A stretch of 64,000 nucleotides of DNA from DASQFQ01 sp038327685 (GTDB taxonomy: Bacteria > Actinomycetota > Thermoleophilia > Solirubrobacterales > Solirubrobacteraceae): positions 8,691-72,690 of the forward strand of contig JBBQLH010000004.1 of NCBI GenBank assembly GCA_038327685.1, written 5' to 3'. This document shows positions 8,751-15,969 of this stretch, piece by piece. Position 1 is the stretch's first letter. The number at the start of each line of letters is the position of its first letter. A model generated the notes under the pieces. It ran no database searches. It was given only the letters and a program-made list of their open reading frames with translations, and was not told the origin of the DNA. A program made the translations under genes and the position numbers.

Positions 8751-8935
8751 CGATCGAATTGGTTCTCGAAGCGGTGGTCAGCACGAGCGGGCAGCGGGAG
8801 CGGGTGCGGCGCTCCCGCTGACGCCGTTTCCGGTGGCTCAGAGTTGCAGGCCGGCGGTGGCGGACATCAATGGCGCCCGCCGGGCATGGACGGTGGCGAT
8901 GATTCCTCGGCTTTGATGCCCTGCGGGTAGATGCT
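8742..8935 (-). pseudogene. Decayed recombinase 3' end (repeat copy B)
   Basis: This segment matches 6282-6475, including the downstream hairpin and codons for the last ~30 residues of the recombinase. A single-base deletion (near 8904) shifts the frame, so minus-strand translation gives IYPQGIKAEESS instead of IYLQGIDTEEIIA. Similarity ends at about 8935, so most of the recombinase, including all catalytic residues except the Tyr region, is missing. Non-functional remnant of a second integrase copy. Confidence 0.75.
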
Positions 8936-9401
8936 GGTACTTCGCGACCGCGGAGGACATGGACGCTGGCGCCCCAGGCGTTCAGCGCGATGGATGCGGC
9001 CGAGACGCCGGGCATGCGCGCCTCCGTGGACATGTGGGAGGTCAAGCTCGAGGTTTGAGTTGTCCTGACGCTGGGCTGGCTCGTTGAGGCCACGCGGCGA
9101 TCGCGTGGCCAAACTACCTGCAGGAGCCCCCTGCCGGCGACGTTCCCTGGTTCGAGACCCCGGTCGGGTCGCCCGCGAGATCGGCCATTTCCTGGCGGCG
9201 TAGCGGCCGGTGCCCGGGCCGTGACCGCCGACCTCGACCGCGGGCCTGCGCGGTGGTGCTGGCAAACACGGGCTGCGGCCGCGTGCGTTTCCTCGCCGGA
9301 TTGGTGGCCACCATGATCGCCTGCCGGAGCGCAGATCCGGACGTGCCGTTAGCCTCGCCAGGATGAGCTTCACACCGGCTCCGGCATGAAGGCGTAGCGG
9401 G
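8936..9401. other. 466-base stretch without a recognisable gene
   Basis: Both strands have open frames, but none has a ribosome-binding site or recognisable motif. A plus-strand frame ending at about 9058 (MDAAETPGMRASVDMWEVKL) could be the tail of a lost gene. The region continues the pattern of debris on both sides of copy B. Confidence 0.4.
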
Positions 9402-10094
9402 ATGCAGGTGCGCGATGCAGACGGGGCGGAGCCGGCGGCGATTGCCGCGGTCGTGGATCTGCGCGGGAAGCGTGTGCTTGATGTTGGTTGCGGGGACGGG
9501 CGGCTGACCTCGTTCGCGGCGGCGCGTGCAGCTGAGGTGTACGCCTTCGACCCGAAGGCGGACGAGGTGGCCAAGGCGGCCAAGGCGCTGGCACCGGAGC
9601 TGCGCGATCGCGTGCGCTTCGGTGTTCACGATGCCGAGGCGCTGGATGTGGAGCGGCGGCGCTTCGACTTGGCGCTGTGCGGCTGGTCGTTGTGATGCGT
9701 TCGCCCTGAGGGCGTCGTGCACGCCCTGCGGCAGATTCACGCGGCGCTGGTCCCAGGCGGGCGCGTCGTCGACACTCAGCCGGTGTCGCCCCAGCCGCCG
9801 ATCGAGGCGGAAGCCGGTGAGCTGGGAAGGCTCGACATGCGCGAGTGGGCGCAGACGATTCAGACGATCGACGGGCGGGTCGAGCAGGTGATCGGCGATG
9901 GTTTGTTCGCGCTGGAGGAGGAGCGCCGGTTCGTCGTCACTGACTTCTATGACGACGGCGCCGAGTTCGTGGCAGAGGTGGGTGAGTGGGCGGGCACGCA
10001 GATCGAGGACGCGTTCGGGGCGCGCCTCGCGACGGAGCGCAGGCCGGTCGAGCTGCATCAGGAGGTCAGGCTGCGCGTGCTGCGGGCGCTGTGA
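9402..10094 (+). CDS. SAM-dependent methyltransferase with in-frame TGA (selenoprotein candidate or nonsense mutant)
   Basis: One uninterrupted frame from ATG 9402 to 10094 except for a TGA at 9693-9695. Before it lies motif I VLDVGCGDGRLTSFAA (SAM binding), motif II YAFDPK and motif IV FDLALCGWSL; after it, in the same frame, come CVRPEGVVHALRQIHAALVPGG (post-motif region) and a coherent C-terminal domain. Both halves look like one class I methyltransferase of ~230 residues with no frameshift. The stop sits immediately before a TGC Cys codon. A 7-bp hairpin follows at 9709-9727. Either Sec is inserted, or the gene carries a recent nonsense mutation; truncated translation would give 97 residues without a substrate domain. 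Confidence 0.6.
9709..9727 (+). promoter_or_regulatory. SECIS-like hairpin after the TGA of the first methyltransferase
   Basis: Stem AGGGCGT (9709-9715) pairs perfectly with 9721-9727 around the 5-base loop CGTGC; the loop begins 20 bases after the TGA, inside the range known for bacterial SECIS elements, and has a G near its 5' side followed by T. High-GC DNA forms such hairpins by chance, so this is suggestive only. Confidence 0.35.
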
Positions 10095-11334
10095 CCGGCG
10101 TGTGAGCGGCACCCGGCATGTCGCGGAGGACCCATAGCCCGGAGAGTGCGGTGAGCCCGGCGACGATTGCGATGGCGCTACCGTAGCCGAGGCCGTCGGC
10201 GGCGGTGCCGGCGATCAGCGCGCCGAGGACGTAGCCGCTGTCGCGCCAGAAGCGGTAGACGCCGACGACGGGGGCGCGCGCGATGGGGCTGACGAAGTCC
10301 GAGATCGCGGCGATCAGGGTCGGGTAGACGAGCGCTGTCCCGAGGCCGAGGAGCACGGCTGCCGCAGCGGCGAGGAGCACGTCGCCGGCGCTGATGGCGA
10401 GGAGGGTGAGTGCGGCGGCCTGGAGGAGCATCCCGGTGGCGATCAGCGGCTTGCGCCCGGCGCGGTCGCTCCAGTGCCCGGTGGCGATCTGGGCGACGCT
10501 CCAGACGGCGGGGTAGAGCGCGGCGACGAGGCCGATGCTCGCGACGCCGACGCCGTGGGCGGCGAGGAAGAGCGGCACGAGCCCCCAGGCCAGCGCGTCG
10601 TTGAGGTTGTTGACGAGACCGGCTTGCGAGCAGGAGCGCAGCGCCGGTTCGCGGTAGCTGGCCTGCTTGAAGGCGCTGCGCAGGTCCGGCGCCGCCTCCG
10701 CGGCGCCTTGCGAGCTGGCGCGCTGCTCGAGCGCCACATGGGCGGCGGTGTCACGAACGAACAGCGCAGACATGAAGAGCGCGACGACCGCGATGACCCC
10801 GCCGGCGACGACGAGGACGTCGCGCGCGGCGAGGTCAGCCGCGAGCCAGCCGCTGATCGCGGCGGCCAGCGCGACGCCGCCGTAGCCGGCGGACTCGTTG
10901 AGCCCGAGCGCGAGGCCGCGGCGGCGCGGGCCGACGAGGTCGATCTTCATGACGACGGTCATCGACCAGGCGAGGCCCTGGTTGATCCCGAGCAGGACGT
11001 TGGCGGCGACGATCCAGCTCCAGCTCGGTGCCAGCGCGATCAGCAGCGGGACGGGAAGGGCGATCGCCCAGCCCGCGATCAGCAGCCGCCGGCGCCCGGC
11101 GCGCTGAGCGAGAGCCCCGGCGCCGAGGTTGGTCAGTGCCTTGGCGATGCCGAACGCGGCGATGAAGCTCAGGACTGCGGCGCTGGAGGTCAGGCCGAAG
11201 TCCTCGCGGCCGACGAGCGGCAGGGTCGAGCGTTCGAGCCCGACCATCGCGCCGACGAATGCGTTGACCGCGACCAGCAGCGAGAACTGTGCGGCGTTCT
11301 CGCGCAGGCCCAGCCGCACCTCCGTGCTGGTCAC
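10066..11334 (-). CDS. MFS transporter
   Basis: 422 residues from GTG 11334, which overlaps the stop of the MBL gene by 4 bases. Twelve hydrophobic segments in two halves; the first cytoplasmic loop has the MFS motif in GAGALAQRAGRRRLLIAGW, the second half repeats it as GHWSDRAGRKPLIATGM. The central loop (EQRASSQGAAEAAPDLRSAFKQA) is cytoplasmic. Co-transcription with a persulfide-dioxygenase-like protein suggests export of a sulfur or metalloid species, but the substrate is unknown. Its 3' end overlaps the methyltransferase gene on the other strand by 29 bases. Confidence 0.85.
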   Translation of the reverse strand: MTSTEVRLGLRENAAQFSLLVAVNAFVGAMVGLERSTLPLVGREDFGLTSSAAVLSFIAAFGIAKALTNLGAGALAQRAGRRRLLIAGWAIALPVPLLIALAPSWSWIVAANVLLGINQGLAWSMTVVMKIDLVGPRRRGLALGLNESAGYGGVALAAAISGWLAADLAARDVLVVAGGVIAVVALFMSALFVRDTAAHVALEQRASSQGAAEAAPDLRSAFKQASYREPALRSCSQAGLVNNLNDALAWGLVPLFLAAHGVGVASIGLVAALYPAVWSVAQIATGHWSDRAGRKPLIATGMLLQAAALTLLAISAGDVLLAAAAAVLLGLGTALVYPTLIAAISDFVSPIARAPVVGVYRFWRDSGYVLGALIAGTAADGLGYGSAIAIVAGLTALSGLWVLRDMPGAAHTPVTAPAARAA

Positions 11335-12095
11335 GCGACCTCGGCGATCGGGCGGCCGCTGCGGTTGGCGGCGACGATCGCGGCCTGCCCCTCCGGTGCG
11401 GGGGGGATGTCGCTGGTCAGCGCCGCGACGAAGGCGTCCTCGGAGTCGAACTGCAACGCGGTGTTGTGGCGGCGCTCGAAGCCCACGGTCGAGGTCGGAT
11501 TCGCCGACAGGCCGCGACCGCAGACTGACCCCGAGTAGTGCGCCGGATAGAGCACGAGGTGATCGGGCAGCGCGAGCAGCCGCTCGCTCAGCGAGCGGTA
11601 GAGCGCGCGCGCCATCGACTCGACCGTGTGATCGCCGAGGGCGTGCAGATCTGGCCGCCCGGCGCTGCCGACCAGCAACGCGTCGCCGGTGAGCACCAAC
11701 CACGGCTCGTCCGCTCGTCGCTGATCGGTCACGAGGTAGGCGTGATGGGCGAGCGCGTGCCCCGGGGTGGCGATCGCCTGCAGCTGCGTGTTGCCCAGCG
11801 TCAGGACCTCTCCGTCGGCCAGCGCGTGGTGTTCGAAGCCGACGCCGGCCCCCTCCGGGAGGTAGGCGGTCGCGCCGGTACGGGCGACGAGCTCGGGCAG
11901 TCCGGACACGTGGTCGGCCTGGACGTGGGTTTCGATGATGGCAGCGATCTCGGCGCCCTGCCCGTCGGCGAGCGCGATGTACTCGTCGACGAGGTCGATG
12001 TGCGCGTCGACGATCGCGAATCGCCCGACGGTCTTGCAGCCGAGCAGGTAGGAGGCGCAGGCGGTGCTGTCGTTGAGAAGCTGGCGGAAGTACAC
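11331..12095 (-). CDS. MBL-fold persulfide dioxygenase-like protein (ETHE1 family)
   Basis: 254 residues. The metal site is recognisable as ETHVQADHVSG (residues ~56-66), where Gln stands in place of the middle His of the usual THxHADH; later TPGHALAH, GDALLVGSAGRPDL (Asp ligand) and YPAHYSGSVCGR complete the MBL site. ETHE1-type enzymes oxidise glutathione persulfide to sulfite with one iron bound by two His and one Asp, and the substituted His is not an iron ligand there. The gene is divergent from an ArsR-rhodanese gene and overlaps an MFS gene, giving a sulfur-handling unit. Confidence 0.82.
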   Translation of the reverse strand: MYFRQLLNDSTACASYLLGCKTVGRFAIVDAHIDLVDEYIALADGQGAEIAAIIETHVQADHVSGLPELVARTGATAYLPEGAGVGFEHHALADGEVLTLGNTQLQAIATPGHALAHHAYLVTDQRRADEPWLVLTGDALLVGSAGRPDLHALGDHTVESMARALYRSLSERLLALPDHLVLYPAHYSGSVCGRGLSANPTSTVGFERRHNTALQFDSEDAFVAALTSDIPPAPEGQAAIVAANRSGRPIAEVA

Positions 12096-12117
12096 GTCGA
12101 CCTCGGTCGGAAGGGGC

Positions 12118-12148
12118 TTGACAAGCTATCAAGTGATCTATTGAATAG
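12118..12148 (+). promoter_or_regulatory. Promoter and candidate ArsR operator between MBL and arsR-rhodanese genes
   Basis: TTGACA (12118-12123) and TTGAAT (12141-12146) are spaced 17 bases apart and would start transcription only a few bases before GTG 12155, giving a nearly leaderless message. Overlapping them is an imperfect dyad at 12126-12148 beginning CTATCAA and ending TTGAATAG, the A+T-rich form expected for ArsR/SmtB binding. It lies in the 59-base divergent gap and could control both directions. Confidence 0.55.
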
Positions 12149-12154
12149 TCAACC

Positions 12155-12820
12155 GTGAGTGGACGCGCCGAGAAGGACGCGCTGTTTGAGGCGATCGCGC
12201 TGATGGGCAAGGCGTTTGCCAGCCCGCGGCGCCTGGAGCTGCTCGACCTGCTCGCCCAGGCGCCGAGAACCGTGGACGAGCTCGCGAAGGCGAGCGAGCA
12301 GTCGATGGCGAACACCTCCCAGCATCTGCAGGCGCTACATGCGGCGGGCATGGTCACGCGCGCGCGCGAGGGCACGAGCGTGCGCTACGCGCTCGCTGGC
12401 CACGAAGCGCTGACCGTCTGGCTGGCGCTGCGCGACGCCTCCGTGGCGCGGCTGGCCGAGGTCGAGCGCGCGGCGCGCGAGTATCTCGGCGAGGACGTCG
12501 AGGCGATCGGGCGGGAGGAGCTGATCGAGCGGCTGCGCCGCGGCGACGTCGTGCTCGTCGACGTGCGCCCGGACGAGGAGTTCGCGGCCGGCCATATCGA
12601 CGGGGCGCGCTCCATTCCGCTGGACGAGCTTGAGGAGCGGCTGGCGGAGCTGCCGGCCGATCGCGAGGTCGTGGCGTATTGTCGCGGCCCGTTCTGCGCA
12701 TACGCCCACGAGGCGGTCCGGCAGCTGCAGGCGGCCGGCCGCACCGCCCGGCGACTCGAGGAGGGCTGGCCGGAGTGGCGACTCGCCGACCAGCCATCGG
12801 TCCCCGCCGGAGTCGCGTGA
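12155..12820 (+). CDS. ArsR-family HTH regulator fused to rhodanese domain
   Basis: 221 residues from GTG 12155. Residues 1-95 are an ArsR winged helix (FASPRRLELLDLLAQAP, VDELAKASEQSMANTSQHLQAL as recognition helix). Residues ~115-215 are a rhodanese domain with VLVDVRPDEEFAAGHIDGARSIP and the active-site loop YCRGPFCAYAHEA, whose first Cys would carry a persulfide. Such fusions sense reactive sulfur through the rhodanese Cys and derepress sulfide or persulfide genes; here the divergent MBL-MFS pair and the downstream genes are the likely targets. Confidence 0.88.
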   Translation: MSGRAEKDALFEAIALMGKAFASPRRLELLDLLAQAPRTVDELAKASEQSMANTSQHLQALHAAGMVTRAREGTSVRYALAGHEALTVWLALRDASVARLAEVERAAREYLGEDVEAIGREELIERLRRGDVVLVDVRPDEEFAAGHIDGARSIPLDELEERLAELPADREVVAYCRGPFCAYAHEAVRQLQAAGRTARRLEEGWPEWRLADQPSVPAGVA

Positions 12821-12837
12821 CCGATTAGGAGGAAGCG

Positions 12838-13011
12838 ATGCGCGCCATCGAATGCCCATGCGGACACCACTTCGAGGCCGCCGACGACGAGGCGCTGTTC
12901 CGGCTCTGCCGCGAGCACGTCGATCGCGACCATCCCGAGATGGACCGCAGCGACGAGCAGCTGCGCGCGCGGGTGGCCGCCGACGCCTACGACGTCGCCG
13001 CCGTCGCATGA
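12838..13011 (+). CDS. Small DUF1059-like protein
   Basis: 57 residues, ATG 12838 with a strong TAGGAGGAAGCG site. MRAIECPCGHHFEAADDEAL, then LCREHVDRDHPEM, has the Cys-Cys-His arrangement of DUF1059 proteins, which may bind metal. It lies 17 bases after the ArsR-rhodanese gene and its TGA overlaps the next ATG by 4 bases, so it belongs to the same operon. Too short for routine gene callers in some settings, but spacing and site support it. Confidence 0.75.
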   Translation: MRAIECPCGHHFEAADDEALFRLCREHVDRDHPEMDRSDEQLRARVAADAYDVAAVA

Positions 13012-13802
13012 GCCCAGCCGAAGCTCCCGTCGACGTCGACGTCCTGCGCGATGAGATCCGAAAGACGTACACCGACGTCTCCACCGACGCCGAGCAGGAC
13101 TTCATCTTCCCGACCGGCCGCGCCTGGGCCGAGGAGCTCGGCTACCCGCAGCCCGAGCTCTCGCGCGTCGCCGACGCGACGGTCGAGAGCTTCGCCGGCG
13201 TCGCCAACCACTGGACGCTCGGCCGCATCGAGCCAGGGTCAGTCGCGTTGGACCTCGGCTGCGGCGCCGGCACCGACCTGCTGATCGCCGCCCAGATGAC
13301 CGGGCCCGACGGCCGCGTGATCGGCGTCGACATGACCCCCGCGATGCTCGAGCGGGCCCACGCCAGCGCGCAGCAGATGGGCCTCGCCAACATCGAGCTG
13401 CACGAATCGCTGATCGAGACACTGCCGCTCGAAGACGGCTCTGTTGACGTCGTGATCTCAAACGGCGTCATCGATCTGGTGCCCGACAAGGACGCGGTCT
13501 TCGACGAGATCGACCGTGTCCTGCGACCCGGCGGCCGCCTGCAGGTGGCCGACGTCATCATCCACACCGAGGTCTCCGAGGACGCGCGCGCCCGCATCGA
13601 CCTCTGGACCGGCTGAATCGCCGGGGCGTTGCTCGAGGGCGAGCACGCGCGCCTGCTGGTCCAGCGGGCGTACACCAATATCGCGCAGGGAGAGCTCGTC
13701 GACACCTACGCCCGCTCGGCCTATGAGGACACGCGCCGAAAGGCGGCCAAGTTCGGCGCGATGGGCTCCACCATCCGTGCCACCAAACCCAGAAGGGACT
13801 GA
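13008..13802 (+). CDS. ArsM-like methyltransferase with in-frame TGA at a Cys position (selenoprotein candidate)
   Basis: Frame from ATG 13008 to TGA 13800-13802 (264 residues if TGA 13614-13616 is read through). Motif I is LDLGCGAGTDLLIAAQ, motif II VIGVDMTPAML, then VDVVISNGVIDLVPDK and RPGGRLQVADV, typical of ArsM-related enzymes. The internal TGA falls in DLWTG-stop-IAGALLEGE, where relatives carry Cys in a C-x-x-GA motif implicated in metalloid binding. After the TGA the same frame continues through GAMGSTIRATKP, the normal family C-terminus, and ends 2 bases before the DsrE-like gene. With a bulged hairpin at 13626-13648, Sec insertion fits better than decay. Confidence 0.7.
13626..13648 (+). 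promoter_or_regulatory. SECIS-like hairpin after the TGA of the ArsM-like gene
   Basis: The 5' arm GCGT, a single bulged T (13630), then GCTCG; loop AGGG (13636-13639); 3' arm CGAGC then ACGC. Nine base pairs with one bulged T located 14 bases after the TGA and a G-containing 4-base loop 20 bases after it. The E. coli fdhF SECIS also has a bulged U in the stem at about this distance and a short G-rich loop. The match in geometry is good, but no SelB-binding assay or comparative data are available here. Confidence 0.5.
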
Positions 13803-13804
13803 TC

Positions 13805-14173
13805 ATGCCCGACAACGGCAAAGTCATCGTCGGCTGCAGTCACGGCGAAGAGAATCCCGACAGCGTCATCGTGTCCTACCTGACGGCGGGCGCGGCCCTC
13901 GATAAGGGCAAGCAGGTGGTGATGTGGCTCACCAGCGACGGTGTCCGCCTCGCCCTCAACGGCTACGTCGACCCCATCCGCGACGGCCAAGAGCCGCCAG
14001 TCAGGCGCGTCCACGACCAGTTCATCGAAAAGGGCGGCCGCTTCTTCGTCTGCCCGATCTGCTTCAAGGATCGCGACCTCGACGACGGGCAGCTCGTCGA
14101 CAACGCCGAGCTCAAGGGCGCCAGCCCGCTGATGGAGTTCGCAGCCGACGGCGCGATGACCTTCACGTACTGA
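13805..14173 (+). CDS. DsrE-like sulfur-carrier protein
   Basis: 122 residues from ATG 13805, two bases after the ArsM-like stop, with AGAAGGGA upstream. It shows a DsrE/peroxiredoxin-like fold pattern: IVGCSHGEENPDSVIVSYLTA, then KQVVMWLTSDGVRLA, and a Cys pair in FFVCPICFKDRDL, ending GASPLMEFAADGAMTFTY. DsrE-type Cys residues carry persulfide sulfur between proteins. It closes the ArsR-rhodanese/DUF1059/ArsM-like/DsrE operon. Confidence 0.8.
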   Translation: MPDNGKVIVGCSHGEENPDSVIVSYLTAGAALDKGKQVVMWLTSDGVRLALNGYVDPIRDGQEPPVRRVHDQFIEKGGRFFVCPICFKDRDLDDGQLVDNAELKGASPLMEFAADGAMTFTY

Positions 14174-14330
14174 GCCCCTATGAACGACCGACGGGCCCAC
14201 GCGCGTACATGGTTCTCGGGAACCTGCAGTTCGTCGCCGCCTCCGACGCCGCAGCTCTCGATCGCGTGCGCCGAGCCGTGAACGCCCGCCTCAGCGCACT
14301 CGCCGTGTAGCCGCCGGGGACTCCAGAAAG

Positions 14331-14378
<48 letters not shown>

Positions 14379-14385
14379 CCCGAAA

Positions 14386-14440
14386 AGGAGATGACGCGCC
14401 ACCATCTCCTGAATGGCATGGGAAAGACCGCAAATTGCGG
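14386..14440. other. Two hairpins between the tRNA fragments
   Basis: AGGAGATG at 14386-14393 pairs with CATCTCCT at 14403-14410 (8 bp, 9-base loop), and 14428-14440 reads CCGCAAATTGCGG, a near-perfect palindrome. This short, locally A+T-richer stretch lies exactly between the two tRNA 3'-end fragments that point away from each other. Possibly recombination-site arms or remnants of the integrated element's end. Confidence 0.35.
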
Positions 14441-14516
14441 CATTCGACCACTGGCCTGGCCGCCCGCCAAACCTAGTGTTTTCCAAGGACTTCGCGCCTC
14501 AGAACGCCGGGGACCG

Positions 14517-14564
14517 CACGACTGAAGATCGTGGTGTCCCCGGTTCGAGTCCGGGTCTCGCCAT
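14517..14564 (+). repeat. tRNA-Phe 3' half (candidate att site)
   Basis: Anticodon stem CACGA pairs perfectly with TCGTG around the loop CTGAAGA (anticodon GAA, Phe). Then come the variable loop GTGTC, T stem CCCGG, T loop TTCGAGT, T stem CCGGG, acceptor strand TCTCGCC and A at 14563. The 5' side (before about 14514) does not give a D arm or the GGCGAGA strand needed to close the acceptor, so only the 3' ~47 bases are tRNA. This is the classic extent of a core att sequence. The same sequence, degraded, occurs at 2468-2509 in the same orientation. Confidence 0.75.
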
Positions 14565-14590
14565 CATGAGCCGAAATCCCACGAGGTCCC

Positions 14591-15128
14591 GACCGCACTG
14601 CTGCCGAGCTTTCGCTCGGCGCACCCGCCGCGGCGCTGGGCGTCATCGAGGGCGTCTCCGACGGCCTCGCCGGGGTGGCACGGCTGGGCGGCGGCGCGCT
14701 GGCCGACGACCCCGCCCGGCGGCGCACCATCGCCGTCGGCGGCTACACCAGCACCGCCGTGCTGTCCGGCCTGATCGGGGTCGCCTCAAGCGTCTGGCAG
14801 GTCGGGCTGCTGCGCCGGCGCCTGGACCGCACGCGGCCGGCTCATGCTGGCCGTCGGCGCGTTTGAGTTCGGCAACGTCGCCGCCACCGTTCTGATCCTG
14901 CGCGCAACCGAGCTCCTTGACTCCGACCGCTCGCATGACTCAGCAGTCCAGCTCGCGCTCGTGCTCTACACCGCCGACAACCTGGCGGCGACGCTGGCAA
15001 GCATTCCTGCCGGGCGCACCGCCGATCGCTTTGGCAACACGCGCGTGCTCGCCGCCGGCGCTGCGCTGTTCGCGTTGGCCTACGTTGGCCTCGCGCTCAC
15101 CGGTCTGACCGCGACCCGCTCGCACTGA
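14591..15128 (+). pseudogene. Broken MFS transporter gene
   Basis: Frame from ~14591 reads LGAPAAALGVIEGVSDGLAG, then RLGGGALADDPARRR and GGYTSTAVLSGLIGVASS, the first helices of an MFS subgroup; it then runs into RRRLDRTRPAHAG and stops at 14866. A second frame (14844-15128) continues with VGAFEFGNVAATVLILRATELL and LYTADNLAATLASIPAGRTADRFG. The start, the middle (~several helices) and the end are missing. The 5' break is only ~25 bases from the tRNA-Phe fragment, so the integration event probably truncated it. Confidence 0.7.
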
Positions 15129-15211
15129 GCCCGCCGCGCGCCAGCCCAGCACCGCATCGTCGGCGGAACCGCCCGGCGCTGGGCACCCAGTGCCGCTGTC
15201 ACGCCGTCTGC

Positions 15212-15406
15212 GTGACCTGGTGGCACTGGCTGCTTATTGCCACGGGCGCTACGGCAGCGCTCTACGCAGCGTTCATCGTCTGGCTGCTACTGGCCGGACG
15301 TCGAGGCGACGCGCCGGCGGGCCCGAGCTCTGCGCGAGCATTGGCCCGGCCCGCCGCGTCCCTGAACGTACTCACGCGCCTCGCCTACGGACCAGCCAAT
15401 CCCTGA
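15212..15406 (+). pseudogene. N-terminal fragment resembling DUF1232 membrane protein
   Basis: GTG 15212 begins MTWWHWLLIATGATAALYAAF then VWLLLAGRRGDA, one clear transmembrane helix followed by an RALAR segment as in DUF1232 proteins. The rest of the domain is absent and the frame ends after 64 residues with unrelated low-complexity sequence. It could instead be a free-standing one-TM peptide, but lack of a ribosome-binding site and its debris-filled surroundings favour a relic. Confidence 0.4.
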
Positions 15407-15437
15407 ACCGCACCCCCCGCGACGGCGCGGCTGCTGG

Positions 15438-15896
15438 TCAGGCGGCGTGCTTGGCGCCACCGACATGCGTGATGGAAAGTGGCTCCGCGACCGCGCTTGT
15501 GGGCGTTTGTGCGTCGCGGTCGAACAACGCGCAGACATCGAGGGTCGTGCACGAGCAATCCATCGCGGTCAGCAGCCACGCGCGCATGGCCTGCGCGCGG
15601 ACGATCAGCGCATCGACCTCGGGAAGCTTGCGTGCCGCCAGGTCACGCAGTGACTCAAAGGCGGGCGAGCCGGCGTCGCTGCTCTGCAGCAGGATCCGTG
15701 CCTCGTCGAGGGTGAAGCCGGCGCGCTTCGCGACCTCGAGCACCTCAAGGCGCTTGATGGCGTCAGGGCCGTAGCGGCGCTGGCCGCTCTCGCGCGCTGG
15801 TTCGGGGAGCACGCCGACGCGCTCGTAGTAGCGGATCGCCGACGTCTTCAGCCCGAAGCGCTTGGCGAGCTGGCCGATGGTGAGGATTTCGTCCAC
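15438..15896 (-). CDS. MerR-family metal-responsive regulator
   Basis: 152 residues if started at GTG 15896 (an upstream GTG at 15935 would overlap the divergent promoter). HTH: LTIGQLAKRFGLKTSAIRYYERVGVLPEPARESGQRRY; dimerisation helix with RAGFTLDEARILL; C-terminal metal loop DCSCTTLDVCALF with three Cys. MerR proteins of this type activate a divergent resistance operon by untwisting a long-spacer promoter, and exactly such a promoter lies at 15907-15938. Metal could be Hg, Cd, Zn or Pb; the downstream CC-motif membrane proteins favour Hg-like ions. Confidence 0.88.
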   Translation of the reverse strand: MDEILTIGQLAKRFGLKTSAIRYYERVGVLPEPARESGQRRYGPDAIKRLEVLEVAKRAGFTLDEARILLQSSDAGSPAFESLRDLAARKLPEVDALIVRAQAMRAWLLTAMDCSCTTLDVCALFDRDAQTPTSAVAEPLSITHVGGAKHAA

Positions 15897-15906
15897 GAAG
15901 ATCCGC

Positions 15907-15938
15907 CTTGACTTCAACTTGGGTTCAAGGTGCACAGT
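15907..15938 (+). promoter_or_regulatory. MerR-type promoter/operator
   Basis: A 23-bp dyad at 15907-15929 (CTTGA at the left edge, CAA/TTG inside, TCAAG at the right edge) overlaps a -35 TTGACT (15908-15913). A -10-like CACAGT (15933-15938) follows after 19 bases, the over-long spacing that MerR regulators correct by DNA distortion. It faces the operon starting at 15970, with the merR-like gene divergent. Confidence 0.7.
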
Positions 15939-15969
15939 AACGGGAGCACCAACTCACGGGGAGACACCG

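Noticed and set aside
11895..11950. Loss-of-function substitution (Gln for His) in the MBL metal motif
   Set aside because: In ETHE1-type mononuclear iron enzymes that His is not a ligand, and THVQADH variants occur in actinobacterial relatives; the other ligands are intact.
14178..14310. Coding continuation after the DsrE-like stop
   Set aside because: Sequence after 14173 is not similar to the family end and runs into the tRNA fragment; the natural C-terminus ends at 14173.
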